A DNA stretch of 64,000 nucleotides from Marisa cornuarietis (GCA_004794655.1 SMMW01000047.1:1490001-1554000), one strand, 5' to 3'. Positions 37,929-49,255 are shown, numbered from the stretch's first letter. Program-made: numbers and translations. Notes: a model not told the origin generated them from the letters alone.

Positions 37929-39218
37929 GTGTGTGCGTGTGCGTGTGTGTGTGTGTGTGTGGAGACTGCATGCCACAGAACACAGCGGGTCTGTAACAGT
38001 TACAATCAGACGAAGGAAGGACGTAAACGTCTTCGCGTGGGCGGAGGGCAACGAGGCAACAATTTGGCAGCTGGAAGGACGCAGACGTTTTCCGCTGTTT
38101 ATTATCTTTCTTTGCCATTATCATTTCCTAGTTCTTTCTTATTTACAGACTTTTGAAATTTGTACCTCCTCAGGTGCACAAAACTTACCAGTTATCGTTG
38201 AAAAGTTTATTATCATTGTTTCATCATTGTTTTATCAATCAATCAATCAATCTTTAGAATATAGTAAAGGTTTTTGAGGCTCTATATATTTAATTAATGC
38301 TTTTTTTTCTCTCTCTCTCTCACTCGACTGACTTCCTTGAAACACACGAAGTATGCAGTTGCCGTCAACAGAAGTCTTGCATATCATTATGTTTGTTTAA
38401 GTGAATGGTAGACTTTTAATAGGAGCCAATCAAAAGAGGACTTAAGTCAAAACTTTATCAAGACGCTAGCAGCTTTAAAATTCAAATGTTGGATTAAACC
38501 CCCTTCTTAACTGCGCCCACTTTTTCAATCCGCTACTGTAGTTGGCACTATTTTTAATACAAAGATCATGTAAAGGATTTGTCAGACATTGTCACATATT
38601 GGACTAATATGTGAGCTGGTAAGAAAATCCCAGAAGACCGAAAAAAGAGATAAAATGATTGGAGCAGGAAGGGAACAAGGGAAGGGATGATAAGTGGGGT
38701 GGAGAGGTTGGGTGTAGAAAATCTCAGGGGATTCTCTTCCAGAGAAAAGATAACAGTACCTGTCCTAAGGCTAACCCAGGGGCCGACGATCTCAAGGTAT
38801 TGATGACATGCGTTTTGCCATGTGCTAAAAGACCAAATGGTTTGGCATGACACGGCTTTTCTTCCCAGTTAATGGCTACGGCATCCCAGGAGTCCTCGCT
38901 CCTCTGGGCCAGATGTTGCATCTAAAACTGTATGTCCACCGCTTCTATTTCACGCATGCGCCAAAATCGCTTAAAATGTTTTAAAAGACCAATAAAAAAA
39001 TTCTTAAAGCTGAAGACTTTCGCGATTAACTTTTTTTTAAAAAAAGGGAGTGTGCTCATCGCTAACACGGCAGCCATCACCATCTGAAATCCGGAGTTCT
39101 ACAGAAAGGATGATGGTCGTGTTAAAGGGGGCGAAGCCTTGAAGTTGACGTGAAAACCTCTTGAATGAGAGTAACGATTCAGTTAATGCACTTATGACGT
39201 TTTGCCAATATTGGAAAA
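37219..39218 (+). repeat. Left arm of a 2,000-base inverted repeat
   Basis: Every position n in this arm pairs with position 79099 minus n in the right arm (39881-41880), with no insertion or deletion along the length. I compared both ends and several internal blocks (near 37561, 37882, 38281, 38401, 39001 and 39181) and found no difference, and the reading frames inside the arms are duplicated residue for residue. Identity stops abruptly. At the outer boundary 37218 is T where the partner would require G; at the inner boundary 39219 is G where the partner requires C. The content is unique AT-rich DNA with an 80-base GT tract and no recognised gene. A ten-base palindrome, CCAATATTGG, lies at 39205-39214 close to the inner end. 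Confidence 0.95.
37882..37961. repeat. (GT)n microsatellite with GC interruptions, in the left arm
   Basis: About 80 bases of GT units with three GC interruptions. The same length and the same interruptions occur at 41138-41217 in the right arm. The 152-codon frame across it is an artefact of the repeat. Confidence 0.95.
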
Positions 39219-39880
39219 GTGTCTTAAGAAGTTGTTATGTAGCCGAAAAAAAACCATCTAGCGACCCGGACGCTTAAGACGTGTTAGGCTGGGAAAAAAA
39301 ATGGACGCTCTCCTAAATGGAGATAAGGTGGAGGGGGGAGAAAGATTTTTAGATGGCTTTTAACAGCTCAGAAGCTCAAAAGAACTTCACAGAAAACCCC
39401 AAAAAAGGATAGGAAGGGAGGTAAATCAGAATTGACTAGCTATCGAGAGTTAAAAAGAAATAGGGATCAGATACCAGGGAGCCAAATTGCAGAGCACGAC
39501 TGGACCGTCGACATGTTGTCAGAATCCAAGTTGTTGAAAAGTCCTGTGATTTGTGTATGAACAGATTTTGCGTGAGATGACATCGAAATTTCCTGGTTGC
39601 TGAAAATTGAATGTAATGCCTTCATCTGGTTCCAAAAATAAGAGCTCTCCATCCCAGAACATGTTTTTCCTAGTTACAAAATGGCTATAACTGAGAGTTT
39701 ATGTTGCCTGGCATCCCGACACAAGGTCGCCCTCTCTGTATTTCACAAACCAAAAAAATGCATATTCTAATTGTATCGGGATTGCTTGTTTATGCTTGAT
39801 TTATACACGAAAACACTTGCTAAGAGAACAAGAAGAAGAAACAAATCAACAATCAGCACACATTGCCTTATGCCTGAATG
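39219..39880. other. Unique 662-base spacer between the inverted-repeat arms
   Basis: No gene, RNA or repeat is recognised. The two halves of the spacer are not complementary, and neither end shows a transposon terminus or a direct repeat. Confidence 0.7.
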
Positions 39881-41170
39881 TTTTCCAATATTGGCAAAAC
39901 GTCATAAGTGCATTAACTGAATCGTTACTCTCATTCAAGAGGTTTTCACGTCAACTTCAAGGCTTCGCCCCCTTTAACACGACCATCATCCTTTCTGTAG
40001 AACTCCGGATTTCAGATGGTGATGGCTGCCGTGTTAGCGATGAGCACACTCCCTTTTTTTAAAAAAAAGTTAATCGCGAAAGTCTTCAGCTTTAAGAATT
40101 TTTTTATTGGTCTTTTAAAACATTTTAAGCGATTTTGGCGCATGCGTGAAATAGAAGCGGTGGACATACAGTTTTAGATGCAACATCTGGCCCAGAGGAG
40201 CGAGGACTCCTGGGATGCCGTAGCCATTAACTGGGAAGAAAAGCCGTGTCATGCCAAACCATTTGGTCTTTTAGCACATGGCAAAACGCATGTCATCAAT
40301 ACCTTGAGATCGTCGGCCCCTGGGTTAGCCTTAGGACAGGTACTGTTATCTTTTCTCTGGAAGAGAATCCCCTGAGATTTTCTACACCCAACCTCTCCAC
40401 CCCACTTATCATCCCTTCCCTTGTTCCCTTCCTGCTCCAATCATTTTATCTCTTTTTTCGGTCTTCTGGGATTTTCTTACCAGCTCACATATTAGTCCAA
40501 TATGTGACAATGTCTGACAAATCCTTTACATGATCTTTGTATTAAAAATAGTGCCAACTACAGTAGCGGATTGAAAAAGTGGGCGCAGTTAAGAAGGGGG
40601 TTTAATCCAACATTTGAATTTTAAAGCTGCTAGCGTCTTGATAAAGTTTTGACTTAAGTCCTCTTTTGATTGGCTCCTATTAAAAGTCTACCATTCACTT
40701 AAACAAACATAATGATATGCAAGACTTCTGTTGACGGCAACTGCATACTTCGTGTGTTTCAAGGAAGTCAGTCGAGTGAGAGAGAGAGAGAAAAAAAAGC
40801 ATTAATTAAATATATAGAGCCTCAAAAACCTTTACTATATTCTAAAGATTGATTGATTGATTGATAAAACAATGATGAAACAATGATAATAAACTTTTCA
40901 ACGATAACTGGTAAGTTTTGTGCACCTGAGGAGGTACAAATTTCAAAAGTCTGTAAATAAGAAAGAACTAGGAAATGATAATGGCAAAGAAAGATAATAA
41001 ACAGCGGAAAACGTCTGCGTCCTTCCAGCTGCCAAATTGTTGCCTCGTTGCCCTCCGCCCACGCGAAGACGTTTACGTCCTTCCTTCGTCTGATTGTAAC
41101 TGTTACAGACCCGCTGTGTTCTGTGGCATGCAGTCTCCACACACACACACACACACGCACACGCACACAC

Positions 41171-41219
<49 letters not shown>

Positions 41220-41880
41220 TAAAAGAAGAAGCCAGACCTCCTACGTACGATTCTAGGTAATTTGTCGGAAAGGAAGACAAGCGTGCGTGGGCAGACTAAA
41301 AGATTCGTCGGTCTGTGAAAAGATGAGCGGAGTAGAATACTCGGACCTGATTAAGCACTCCTCTAGGGGAAATTGAAGGGGTTTTTTCTCTTCATTCTTT
41401 GCTCTCTCGTGTTACAAAAAAATTGTTAACTTAGCGCCGCAGGAGCTTGGACAGCCAGGGCGTAAAAGCGTGTGATGCGAGGCTCATTCCGTAAGATGCT
41501 TAGCAAACATGAAGCCACAAGAACAAAAAAGATCAGTTATTTCGCACAATATGATGGCTGCTGTGACAGTAAGGGAAAAAAAGTAATCAAGTAGGTGATT
41601 AGACACTCTCTTAGTTTCCACCCCAATGGCAAGATGACGCTTTTCATAAACTTTCTCCAATTTTTTCCTTACTTTATTATCAGGAGTTTCTCATCTTTAA
41701 ATTTTTTTTTTCATTGGCAGGGGATTTCTCGCTGCTCTATTACCTTTGAAAACATTCAGCATGACTACGTTTTTAACTTTCTGACAAACCGTGTATTTCG
41801 CTTGTTCTCTAGTCTTTTATCTCAATCAAGAGACAGTCTTACTTTCTTCCTTTCTTCAATTGTGCCTTTCTTAGATATAT
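39881..41880 (-). repeat. Right arm of a 2,000-base inverted repeat
   Basis: Reverse complement of 37219-39218, base for base where compared. The sequence after 41880 (CCATCTACACAATCG) has no counterpart in the left flank (GTAATAAT before 37219), and no direct repeat links any two of the four boundaries. The arm ends inside a short AT stretch (TTAGATATAT). Confidence 0.95.
41138..41217. repeat. (CA)n microsatellite with GC interruptions, in the right arm
   Basis: Mirror copy of the GT tract at 37882-37961, with identical length and interruption pattern. Confidence 0.95.
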
Positions 41881-43577
41881 CCATCTACACAATCGTATTG
41901 ACCCTTGTATTCATACATCAATAATGCATGCAGGCATGCATACATACACTCGAATATAGTCATCAGTCAAAAGTTCTGTTGTTGACCTGTTACCATCCAA
42001 CGTTGTGTACTAACATTGTTTCTGAACTTTCAGTTTCGTGTCTTTCCAGGATCTCGCCAAAGCCAGGAAAAAACTTTACCACGTCCTGTTTACAAACTGC
42101 TCAGTCTGCTGACAACGACACAAAATGATTGCTGGTGACAACGGTCACTGAAGACAGAAGAGGGATTTGGGCCAGATAAGTTAAAAAGTAAATATTTTAA
42201 AGACATTATATATGCATGATGTGTTATATATGTTTGTATGTGTGTATATCTTTTTGTCTGTGTGTATTTAAATATGTGTGTGTGATTCAAAAATCGTATT
42301 TTTTTCGTTTAAATACACATAGGTACTGGGTCTGACGTATATTTTATTTGATGATTATTATCAGTCTGTATGCTCCTATAATTCGAAGCCAATAATATAT
42401 TATATAATCAAAAACCAGTGAAAATCTATATTTTTTATGTTTAACCACATGTATAAACTGCTAAATGGCAATGGTTCACTCGGCTCTCGGACAAGGCTAC
42501 ATCGAAGCTGTTCGACTTTCATTTCCAAGGACTGGATCTCCATATTTGCCTCTAAATGTACTTTGCTCTCATCTAAATAATAAAACGGTTTGTACGACCC
42601 TAATGCGCAGTCTCCTGGGGAATCCTAACAAACAGATAGCGACTGGTCATGTGATCAGATGAGCCAGGGAACATCTGAGCACAATAACTGTATATAGAAA
42701 TAAAGTGATTTTAAAACAATACAATAGTCTGTCAGTCGTAGGGTGTCATCCTAAAGGCTTACTATTCATCGAATGATGAAGCTAGTAGGTAAATAAGGTG
42801 TCACTGTAAAACTTTTGTGATGTTGGTGTCAGGGTAGCAGGGATTCTGAACACGGCTGGAGTTTTGTTGAGTTGGAAACCGAAACATAACGATGTAAAAG
42901 CCTTTTTTGTTATTAAGGTGATAAAATTAACGCCTAAAAGATTTCTAGGGCTAATACAAAAATGTCCTAACAATATTTCATAATCTCCTACGTCTAACAT
43001 TATCCTAGAAGAGAGAAGGCAAGAAGGGAAAAAACAAGGACAGCTATTCGGTTGCTGCATCCTGCGATATTGAGAATGTCAGTAAAACGCCTTGCCCCAC
43101 AGGAGTATGATCTTCTGCATCTCAATTATTCTTAAGATTCAAACATTCATGAGAGAGAGAGGGAGTCAACAAGTTCCTTCAATGTATGAAAAGGACACAC
43201 TGAGGTTCCTTCCCATAAGCCATCAATCATATAAAGAGTATTCTTTGTAGCTCACAGACCTGGGTACTCGACACAAAGCTAGTGTCACCACCACAGAAGC
43301 TCTATCGTCGATGTGGATATTGCATTTCGATACGTAAAGTAAATACAGCCAACAGAAGCCGGTAGGACAGAAGTGTCTGCCCATCGATAAACCTATTATT
43401 ATGTACCAACACCTGCTGCTGTCAGGTTACAAGGACGAATCCTGCTCTTTTGAGCGAGAAATCTATCAACGTGTGATCGAGAGGATCTCTTCTTTTCCCG
43501 ATACACATCTGCTGCTGTCAGCGGTTAAAATCTCGGCATCCGGCTGTAGACAAGTAGTACAGAATCCGATGCGAGAG
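41881..43577. other. Gene-free sequence right of the inverted repeat
   Basis: AT-rich, with TATG/TGTG-rich stretches near 42200-42290. No gene or recognisable repeat is seen. Confidence 0.5.
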
Positions 43578-43735
43578 TTCGTAAAAAAAAAAAGTCCTTT
43601 GTCTTTCAAAGCCCAGCTGCAGACTGTCGTGAACCTCGTGGAATGGGTACACAAATGGTCGAGTAATCGAACCGCTGCCCTCGGGCTGATTACACTCTCG
43701 ATGCCTCACCCACTCGCTGACAAGTAAGGGTAGGC
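43578..43735 (-). mobile_element. tRNA-derived SINE fragment, possibly family A
   Basis: On the - strand a box-A-like TGTCAGCGAGTGG is followed 38 bases later by a box-B-like GGTTCGATTACTC. Downstream comes a segment with GTACCCATTCC, the complement of the GGAATGGGTAC found in the body of the SINE at 5653-5930. The orientation of that body motif differs between the two, so common family membership is uncertain. A 3' T-run ends the recognisable part. Confidence 0.45.
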
Positions 43736-44439
43736 GAAACTAAATTTCTAGCAAAGATAATATAATCTGACTTCAAGCCCCCAGCGTACATTCCCCAATA
43801 ATCAACTCAGGGCAGTTTAGTTTAATGAAGAAAATTATTATTAAATCGAGAGGTTTTTACAACACGTTAAAGAAAATTATGTACCTTCAAAGATTTAAAA
43901 TATGGCTAGTCTTTTCAGGGCACCCGCTTACTATTCCTTATCTCTAATTCAAGTAAAGTGAGTCACTATCTAATTACCTTAATTACCACACTAACACAAT
44001 ACACTCGTTTGATACTCACCAATTATTCTAACACACGAATGTCTCTTGACGTGAAACCCTCTCCGAAGTTTCTTGAAGGATGGATTCGATTGATGTCATC
44101 ACCGATCGTACCTGACTTCAGACGCGCCCCTTGTGTCATCAGTTGTCTCTCTCGTCATCTCTAGGCCGTGCTAATGTCCAGTGCCTAATGAGGGACCAAC
44201 ATGTATCGACCTGCCTCGAGAGTCTGCTGTTTGCGACCGAACATCTACTGGTGTGGTGAGGCGTTGAGCACTTTGTTACAGAGCGCGTCTGCGCACTTGT
44301 GACTAATGTCATGGTGCAGTTAGTCACGATTCCAAGACTAACTCTCAGCAGAGAATCTGACATCCGCCATCTTGATCAGTCTATTTTACAACCTTTCCCA
44401 CTTCAGACCAAGTGCCAGATCACCGGTTTTTGGCTTATT
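43736..44439. other. Gene-free sequence
   Basis: Nothing recognisable is seen. Confidence 0.5.
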
Positions 44440-44603
44440 TAGTAGGCAAGTGCTACCCACCTTGCGGCGATTTCGCACCATGGGGGTGGGGAGGAGAGAA
44501 AACCGCATGCGTCCAGCAGGTGTCACACAGAGAGTGTCCCGAGACGAGATCTGAACCCTGAGCCGCTCACTACAGTGGTACACTACCGGGCCCCCTACCA
44601 CCG
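44440..44603 (-). mobile_element. tRNA-derived SINE, family B (copy 2)
   Basis: On the - strand it begins GGGGGCCCGGTAGTGTACCA and has a B-box-like GGGTTCAGATCTCG, followed by TCGGGACACTCTCTGTGTGA and CACCTGCTGG, in the same order as the copies at 35785-35965 and 45719-45872. Its 3' part diverges from the other two. Confidence 0.65.
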
Positions 44604-45718
44604 ATTTTCCGACCGTCAGGATGTTTAATCGTCATTCTCGGGGTTTATCGTCTCACACGATTGGCCAAGCATACTATACACTCGCTTACGACCTTTCCGT
44701 TACCTAGATACGACCAATCGTTACCTAGTACATGAGAGACAGATGGTCAGTTTGATATTCTACAGGCCATCGCACCTCCTCCCCAACCCTTTTTTACACC
44801 CTCCCACCTGTAACGTAACAAGGGGAAGAGGCGCCACCAAGTTTTTCTATTCACTACCTGTGTCCGCCAGAGGGCGACCCCTGTCTTCACCGATGTAAGG
44901 CCTCCACCTCCTAACAGCTACCCGTTCCACCCTGCGACCGTCCGTTTAGCAGCGCGTTCGCTCGACGTGTAGGCAGCAGAAGCACGCCACCAACACTATA
45001 GCCCTATTACCAGTTATCTCATGACTCAGACGCTTTGCACCCTAATAGTTCAGAAAAGCAGAGCAGAACCATTTGTTTATCCCTCAACTAGTGCTAGTGA
45101 TGAACACGTTCTTTTTCAAAGTCTCTTCAATAAATAGCTGTTAAGAATTTTGCGCCATTCTGATGGATGTGGATTTTAAGCATACCTGTATCAAAGCATG
45201 AATTGTCTCCTACTTCTGCCTTTGGTTTTGAGCTGTCTGAGCCTACTTAGATAAGAATGGAATACGGCGCTCTAAAGGCTTCTTAGTAGTAGTAACAAGT
45301 TTTATCTTATTTAAGAGTTTTAGACTTGTATGTCGAGATTCAATATTATGCATTCCCAACTTCTTATCTCGCCAACCCCGCTATCCATTCAACACAAATC
45401 TTGGGCGAGAGGCGAGGGTGACGGCATAGAGAGGGTATATGGTCTATAACTTAAGGCGTAATAGGTTCTTCCACAAAGTGTAGTGAGAGGCAGCATTAAA
45501 AAGATAACGGGGTTGATGAAATGACGAATAGAGGTCTGTAGGTAGATTTACAGCCTAGTTTCAAAGATGGCCTCCAAGGAGGTTGCCTTTATTTATTCTC
45601 TCGTTTTGCATACATTGCTAGCTACTTTTCCACTTGAAAAAAATCCAGCGCTCTCTTTGAATTCAAAGCTATTGTTTATTCTTTTAATTCCATGACATAA
45701 TTGTTTTGACCATGTCTT
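44604..45718. other. Gene-free sequence
   Basis: No gene or RNA is recognised. This may hold upstream sequence or intron of the receptor gene, but nothing identifies a promoter. Confidence 0.5.
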
Positions 45719-45872
45719 GGGGAGGTCCGGTGGCTCAATAGTTAGAGTCACCAATAGAGTGAGGATTGGCGGGATTCAGATCTCGTCTTTCTTTACATGT
45801 GGCACCTGTTTACAGGGGCTGCTGCTCTGCCATGATGTAGTCTCAGCTGCTGGTTTGGCGTAGTTCCCCCTT
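45719..45872 (+). mobile_element. tRNA-derived SINE, family B (copy 3)
   Basis: Begins GGGGAGGTCCGGTGGCTCAA (box A) and continues with GGATTCAGATCTCG (weak box B), TTTACATGTGGCACCTGTTT and CATGATGTAGTCTCAGCTGC. It follows the order of the - strand copies at 35785 and 44440. It lies 190 bases upstream of the receptor start codon, in the same orientation. Confidence 0.7.
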
Positions 45873-46002
45873 CCTGGGCCATTTTTTATCGTGTTATTGT
45901 TCTGATGTGACACTGCTTTAAAACACCAACAAGAAATCATTCCCATCATCATCATAATCATCATCATCATCGTTTATTCCCTCAGCTGAAAGACTTCCCA
46001 TT

Positions 46003-46018
46003 TTATTTTACACTTCAG
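46003..46018 (+). other. Candidate 3' splice site upstream of the receptor coding region
   Basis: A pyrimidine-rich TTTTATTTTACACTTCAG ends at 46018, 46 bases before the receptor start codon. It fits a metazoan 3' splice site and would place the whole coding sequence in one exon after a 5' untranslated exon. This is inference without transcript data. Confidence 0.35.
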
Positions 46019-46064
46019 AGTCTGCACCCATCCCGCTGTCGTCGTCACCGTTGCCACAGACGCC

Positions 46065-47225
46065 ATGAACAGCACCAACGACACTGTCGCGGGCCCCAGC
46101 TCCATCTTCCACCGGTACCCGTCGACGACCGCGCTGGTAGAAAAATTTTTGCCCGCAGCGCCCCAGGTAGAGCGCTGGATCCTGCCCTTGTGGTACATCA
46201 TCGGTCTGACAGGGAACCCCGTGTCGGCCATCGTGTGGTTCGGCCGCCGCATGCGGCGCAACAACTCCTCCGCCGTCTACCTGGGCAGCCTGGCCGTCTC
46301 CGACATTATCTTCCTGCTGTTGCACCTCATGTACTCTCTGCACTCTGTGTGGGGCTACCAGGTGTATGCTGTACAGGACGGCTGCGAGCCTTTCATGTTT
46401 TTCTTCTACGTTCCCCAGTACCTGTCTGTGGTGCTGGTGCTAGGCTTCACGGTGGAGCGCTACACCGCGGTGTGCCACCCGTTCTTAAAGGAGAAGTGGT
46501 GCACAGTGCGCCGCGCCTGCTTCGTCGTCGCCGTCTTCGTCGTCCTGTCCGTCGCCCTTTCTTCAGCGCAGATCTACATCTGGACCTACAACGAGGAACA
46601 GAGGGGGTGCAACCACAGGCCAGTGGCCACGGATGGTGGTGAGAGCAGCTTCTTCAACATCTGGACCTGGTCCGTGGACATGGTGGTCTTTGCGGGCCTG
46701 CCGCTCATCGTCCTGGTCTTCAACGCGCTCGTCCTGCGCGAGATTATCAAACTCTCCCAGAACGGCGTCATCACCCGTCAGCAGAGCCGCACCGGCGGCG
46801 GCTCCAACAACACGGCCTCTACCTTGACTCTGCTTTCCGTCAGCTTCTACCTGATCATCACCCAGCTCGCCGCTACTATCGTCAACAACATGCAGCCCAT
46901 CTTCCCGATAGGCAACGACACCTTGACAGACGAGGAGGTTTTGGAGGATCCCACGTGGTCCAGACTCTTCGCTTACATGGAAGCGCGCAAGATCGTGGAC
47001 GTGCTCTGCATGTCACACTTTGCCTGCTACTTCTTCGTGTACTACCTGACGGGCAAGCACTTCCGGCGGGAACTGACTTACCTGATCACGTGTCATGGAA
47101 AGTTCCAGTTCCTGGGGGCTTTCGCCACCAAGACTCACAAAGGGGAAAGGTATTCTATGGTGTCCAGCAACGGCCACACGATGGCCACCGAGACGTGCAC
47201 GACGGCTTACACAACCTCCATGTGA
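46065..47225 (+). CDS. Class A (rhodopsin-like) G-protein-coupled receptor, single coding exon
   Basis: A 386-residue integral plasma-membrane receptor, probably for a peptide or other small ligand, acting through heterotrimeric G proteins. Seven hydrophobic segments lie at about residues 39-59, 69-93, 105-136, 151-173, 200-224, 251-273 and 309-330. Class A marks include G50-N51 in TM1, LAVSD with D80 in TM2, E-R-Y at 131-133 ending TM3, and the disulphide pair C107 and C182. The N-terminus has two glycosylation sequons (N2, N5). TM6 lacks the usual C-W-x-P, and the TM7 NPxxY position reads Y-F-F-V-Y (322-326), keeping only the last Tyr. The GKHFRREL run at 330-337 marks helix 8, with C343 a possible palmitoylation site. 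The first in-frame ATG gives a normal 38-residue N-terminus, so I take it as the start. The coding sequence is much more GC-rich than its flanks and intact. The type resembles lophotrochozoan FMRFamide- or TRH-receptor-like orphans; the ligand cannot be told from sequence. A candidate AATAAA lies about 800 bases downstream at 48020. Confidence 0.93.
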   Translation: MNSTNDTVAGPSSIFHRYPSTTALVEKFLPAAPQVERWILPLWYIIGLTGNPVSAIVWFGRRMRRNNSSAVYLGSLAVSDIIFLLLHLMYSLHSVWGYQVYAVQDGCEPFMFFFYVPQYLSVVLVLGFTVERYTAVCHPFLKEKWCTVRRACFVVAVFVVLSVALSSAQIYIWTYNEEQRGCNHRPVATDGGESSFFNIWTWSVDMVVFAGLPLIVLVFNALVLREIIKLSQNGVITRQQSRTGGGSNNTASTLTLLSVSFYLIITQLAATIVNNMQPIFPIGNDTLTDEEVLEDPTWSRLFAYMEARKIVDVLCMSHFACYFFVYYLTGKHFRRELTYLITCHGKFQFLGAFATKTHKGERYSMVSSNGHTMATETCTTAYTTSM

Positions 47226-49137
47226 CTATATGGCTGTTGTTGTTGTTGTTGTCGTCGAGGGGCCCAACTCACACCGGCCAAATTGCCGATGGAACCGCAA
47301 GTGCAGACGAGAAATGAATGACGCTGTTGCGAAGGGCAACTGTTCACTGAATACAAAGACAATATAAATTGCTCTCTGTTTGCTGAGAATCAATAGCGTC
47401 CGGGTCCGGGAAACTTCAATCCTGTTAAAACAAAGATCAGAAATCATGTGACTATACCTGCAGGTATGGCTGCATTCGTACACAATGTGAAAATTGAAAA
47501 CAAAAACAAACCTACGTCCTTTTATTAAATCGGTGTCACAACTGCTTGTTCAACTTGACAGGATTCATTATATGAAATAAGTTGCATCTAGTCGGTAGAT
47601 ATGTCCCACAGCGCCTCAGTTCATTCTAGAGACAGCTAAAAAAAAGATTTACAAAGAGTCTGAGTATCTCTGCTATCTGTATTCAACTTTTGACTGACAT
47701 TTGAACACATTAATGTGGTTGTTATGTATGAAGACAAAGACCATTTCACTCACACGTTCGTACCGCACGAGTTTGGGCAGATAACACACACACACATACA
47801 TATATATATAGACACACACACGCACTCACACACGCACAAAGAGATCTTTTAATTCATCTCGTGTCAATTATTGTGCTCTTGTACAGGACTGTGTATACCA
47901 CCATGTAATTAAGCGTACCCACTATCAGCGCTTTCAATCCAGGAGCTGTTTCTGAAATTCACAAGCTTTACCTTTCTCTGCAAAAGCTGGTTTCGCCACC
48001 ATCACAGAGAAATCCATTTAATAAACCTGTTGCAAAAATAACTACTTTTATCAAATGACTTTATTTATGGATGGGATATTCTCAAAGACAAAAAAAGGTT
48101 TCCATTCCCCTCCTTACTTCACCCCAATCCTCCTGGTAGTGCCCTTTCGACGAATGATTGAAGAGAATACAGCCATTGAACAGTGACGTCACCTACAGTC
48201 AACGAGCTGTTAATGACAGGGAGGTAATCCATTGTAAAATTGATGCACCTCTCCACAATGCTCGCTGGAAAAATACATTGTCATCGATATTATCGGGACT
48301 AATGACTGGAGCAGACTAGTCGTCTGTTTTTCTTGCTACTCGAGGAACTATTTTTGTGCCTCGGAAGCATGCTGGAGTTTTCTCCCCTGGTTGTTCGCTC
48401 CCCGCCAGGTGCTTTTGAGTAAGAAATAGCCCTGCCTCGGCGCGAGGATAAGGGATTGAAGTATCTTTGATCAATGGATACTTGCGTTGGGGCAGAAGGT
48501 GTGGAGCTCTTCACGTTCAGAAAGAGAAGATAGAAAAGTTGCAGACGACCAGGCACCGATGCTCGTTTCCGGACAATGTTTTTCTTGCGAGTGATTCATC
48601 ATTTAAAGTGCACTAAGTCAACATGAATTATTTTTGAAAGTGTACATCGGATGAAACGTGACATTGGTCTCTCATCGTTTATCTTTTTTTAAAAAAAAAA
48701 AAAAAAAAAGCTATTCATCGGTTTGGGGTATTCAAAGTTTGACAGGAGTGGCCCTGTTTACATTCTATTTTTAGCACAGCATGAAAATGGTTCTGTAGGC
48801 TTGCAGGCAACGAGCAAAATTGTTGTTTGTAAATAAGATTGTTATCTTTGTTTGCTCGGAAGTTTTTACATCATACCAGGGTGCAGGCACTTTAACATGT
48901 TCAACATCTTGACAGCTGCGTGTCTCGCTGGGATGTAAGATACCACTCGAGAGATTTGATGGCTGTACTTTGAAAAAGTACCTCGATGACTTGATGTCAG
49001 AGAGGAATGCTCAGGCGTAACATGCCAAAAAGCACTTCATAACTCGGCGAATGTAACGACCTTTACATGGAAGAGAGAAGAGAACTCATCAGTTCTAAAG
49101 CGCAGAAAGCTTGCTCTTAGAAAATTAATTTTGCAAA

Positions 49138-49255
49138 TCCTCCCTCTCTCTCTCTCTCTGTTTGTCTTTGTTTCTTCCTTACTTTATATATCAGTTATTG
49201 TCTCAGTTTCTCTGCCTCTGTCTTTCTTTCTCTCTCTCTCTTTCTCTCTCTCTCA
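49138..49255. repeat. CT-rich pyrimidine tract
   Basis: Two blocks of CT units separated by a T-rich segment. They explain the Ser/Leu/Phe-rich open frames here. Confidence 0.85.

Noticed and set aside
37819..38277. 152-codon frame and its mirror copy at 40822-41280
   Set aside because: Translation of the GT/GC microsatellite plus flanking noise. It is duplicated only because the arms are duplicated.
38566..38921. Frames of 95 and 65 codons duplicated in both inverted-repeat arms
   Set aside because: Duplication follows from the arms being identical. Neither translation has a recognised motif, so preservation says nothing about coding.
46190..46642. 150-codon frame in an alternative frame of the receptor, and similar ones downstream
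   Set aside because: Shadows of the GC-rich receptor coding sequence; Arg/Pro-rich with no features.
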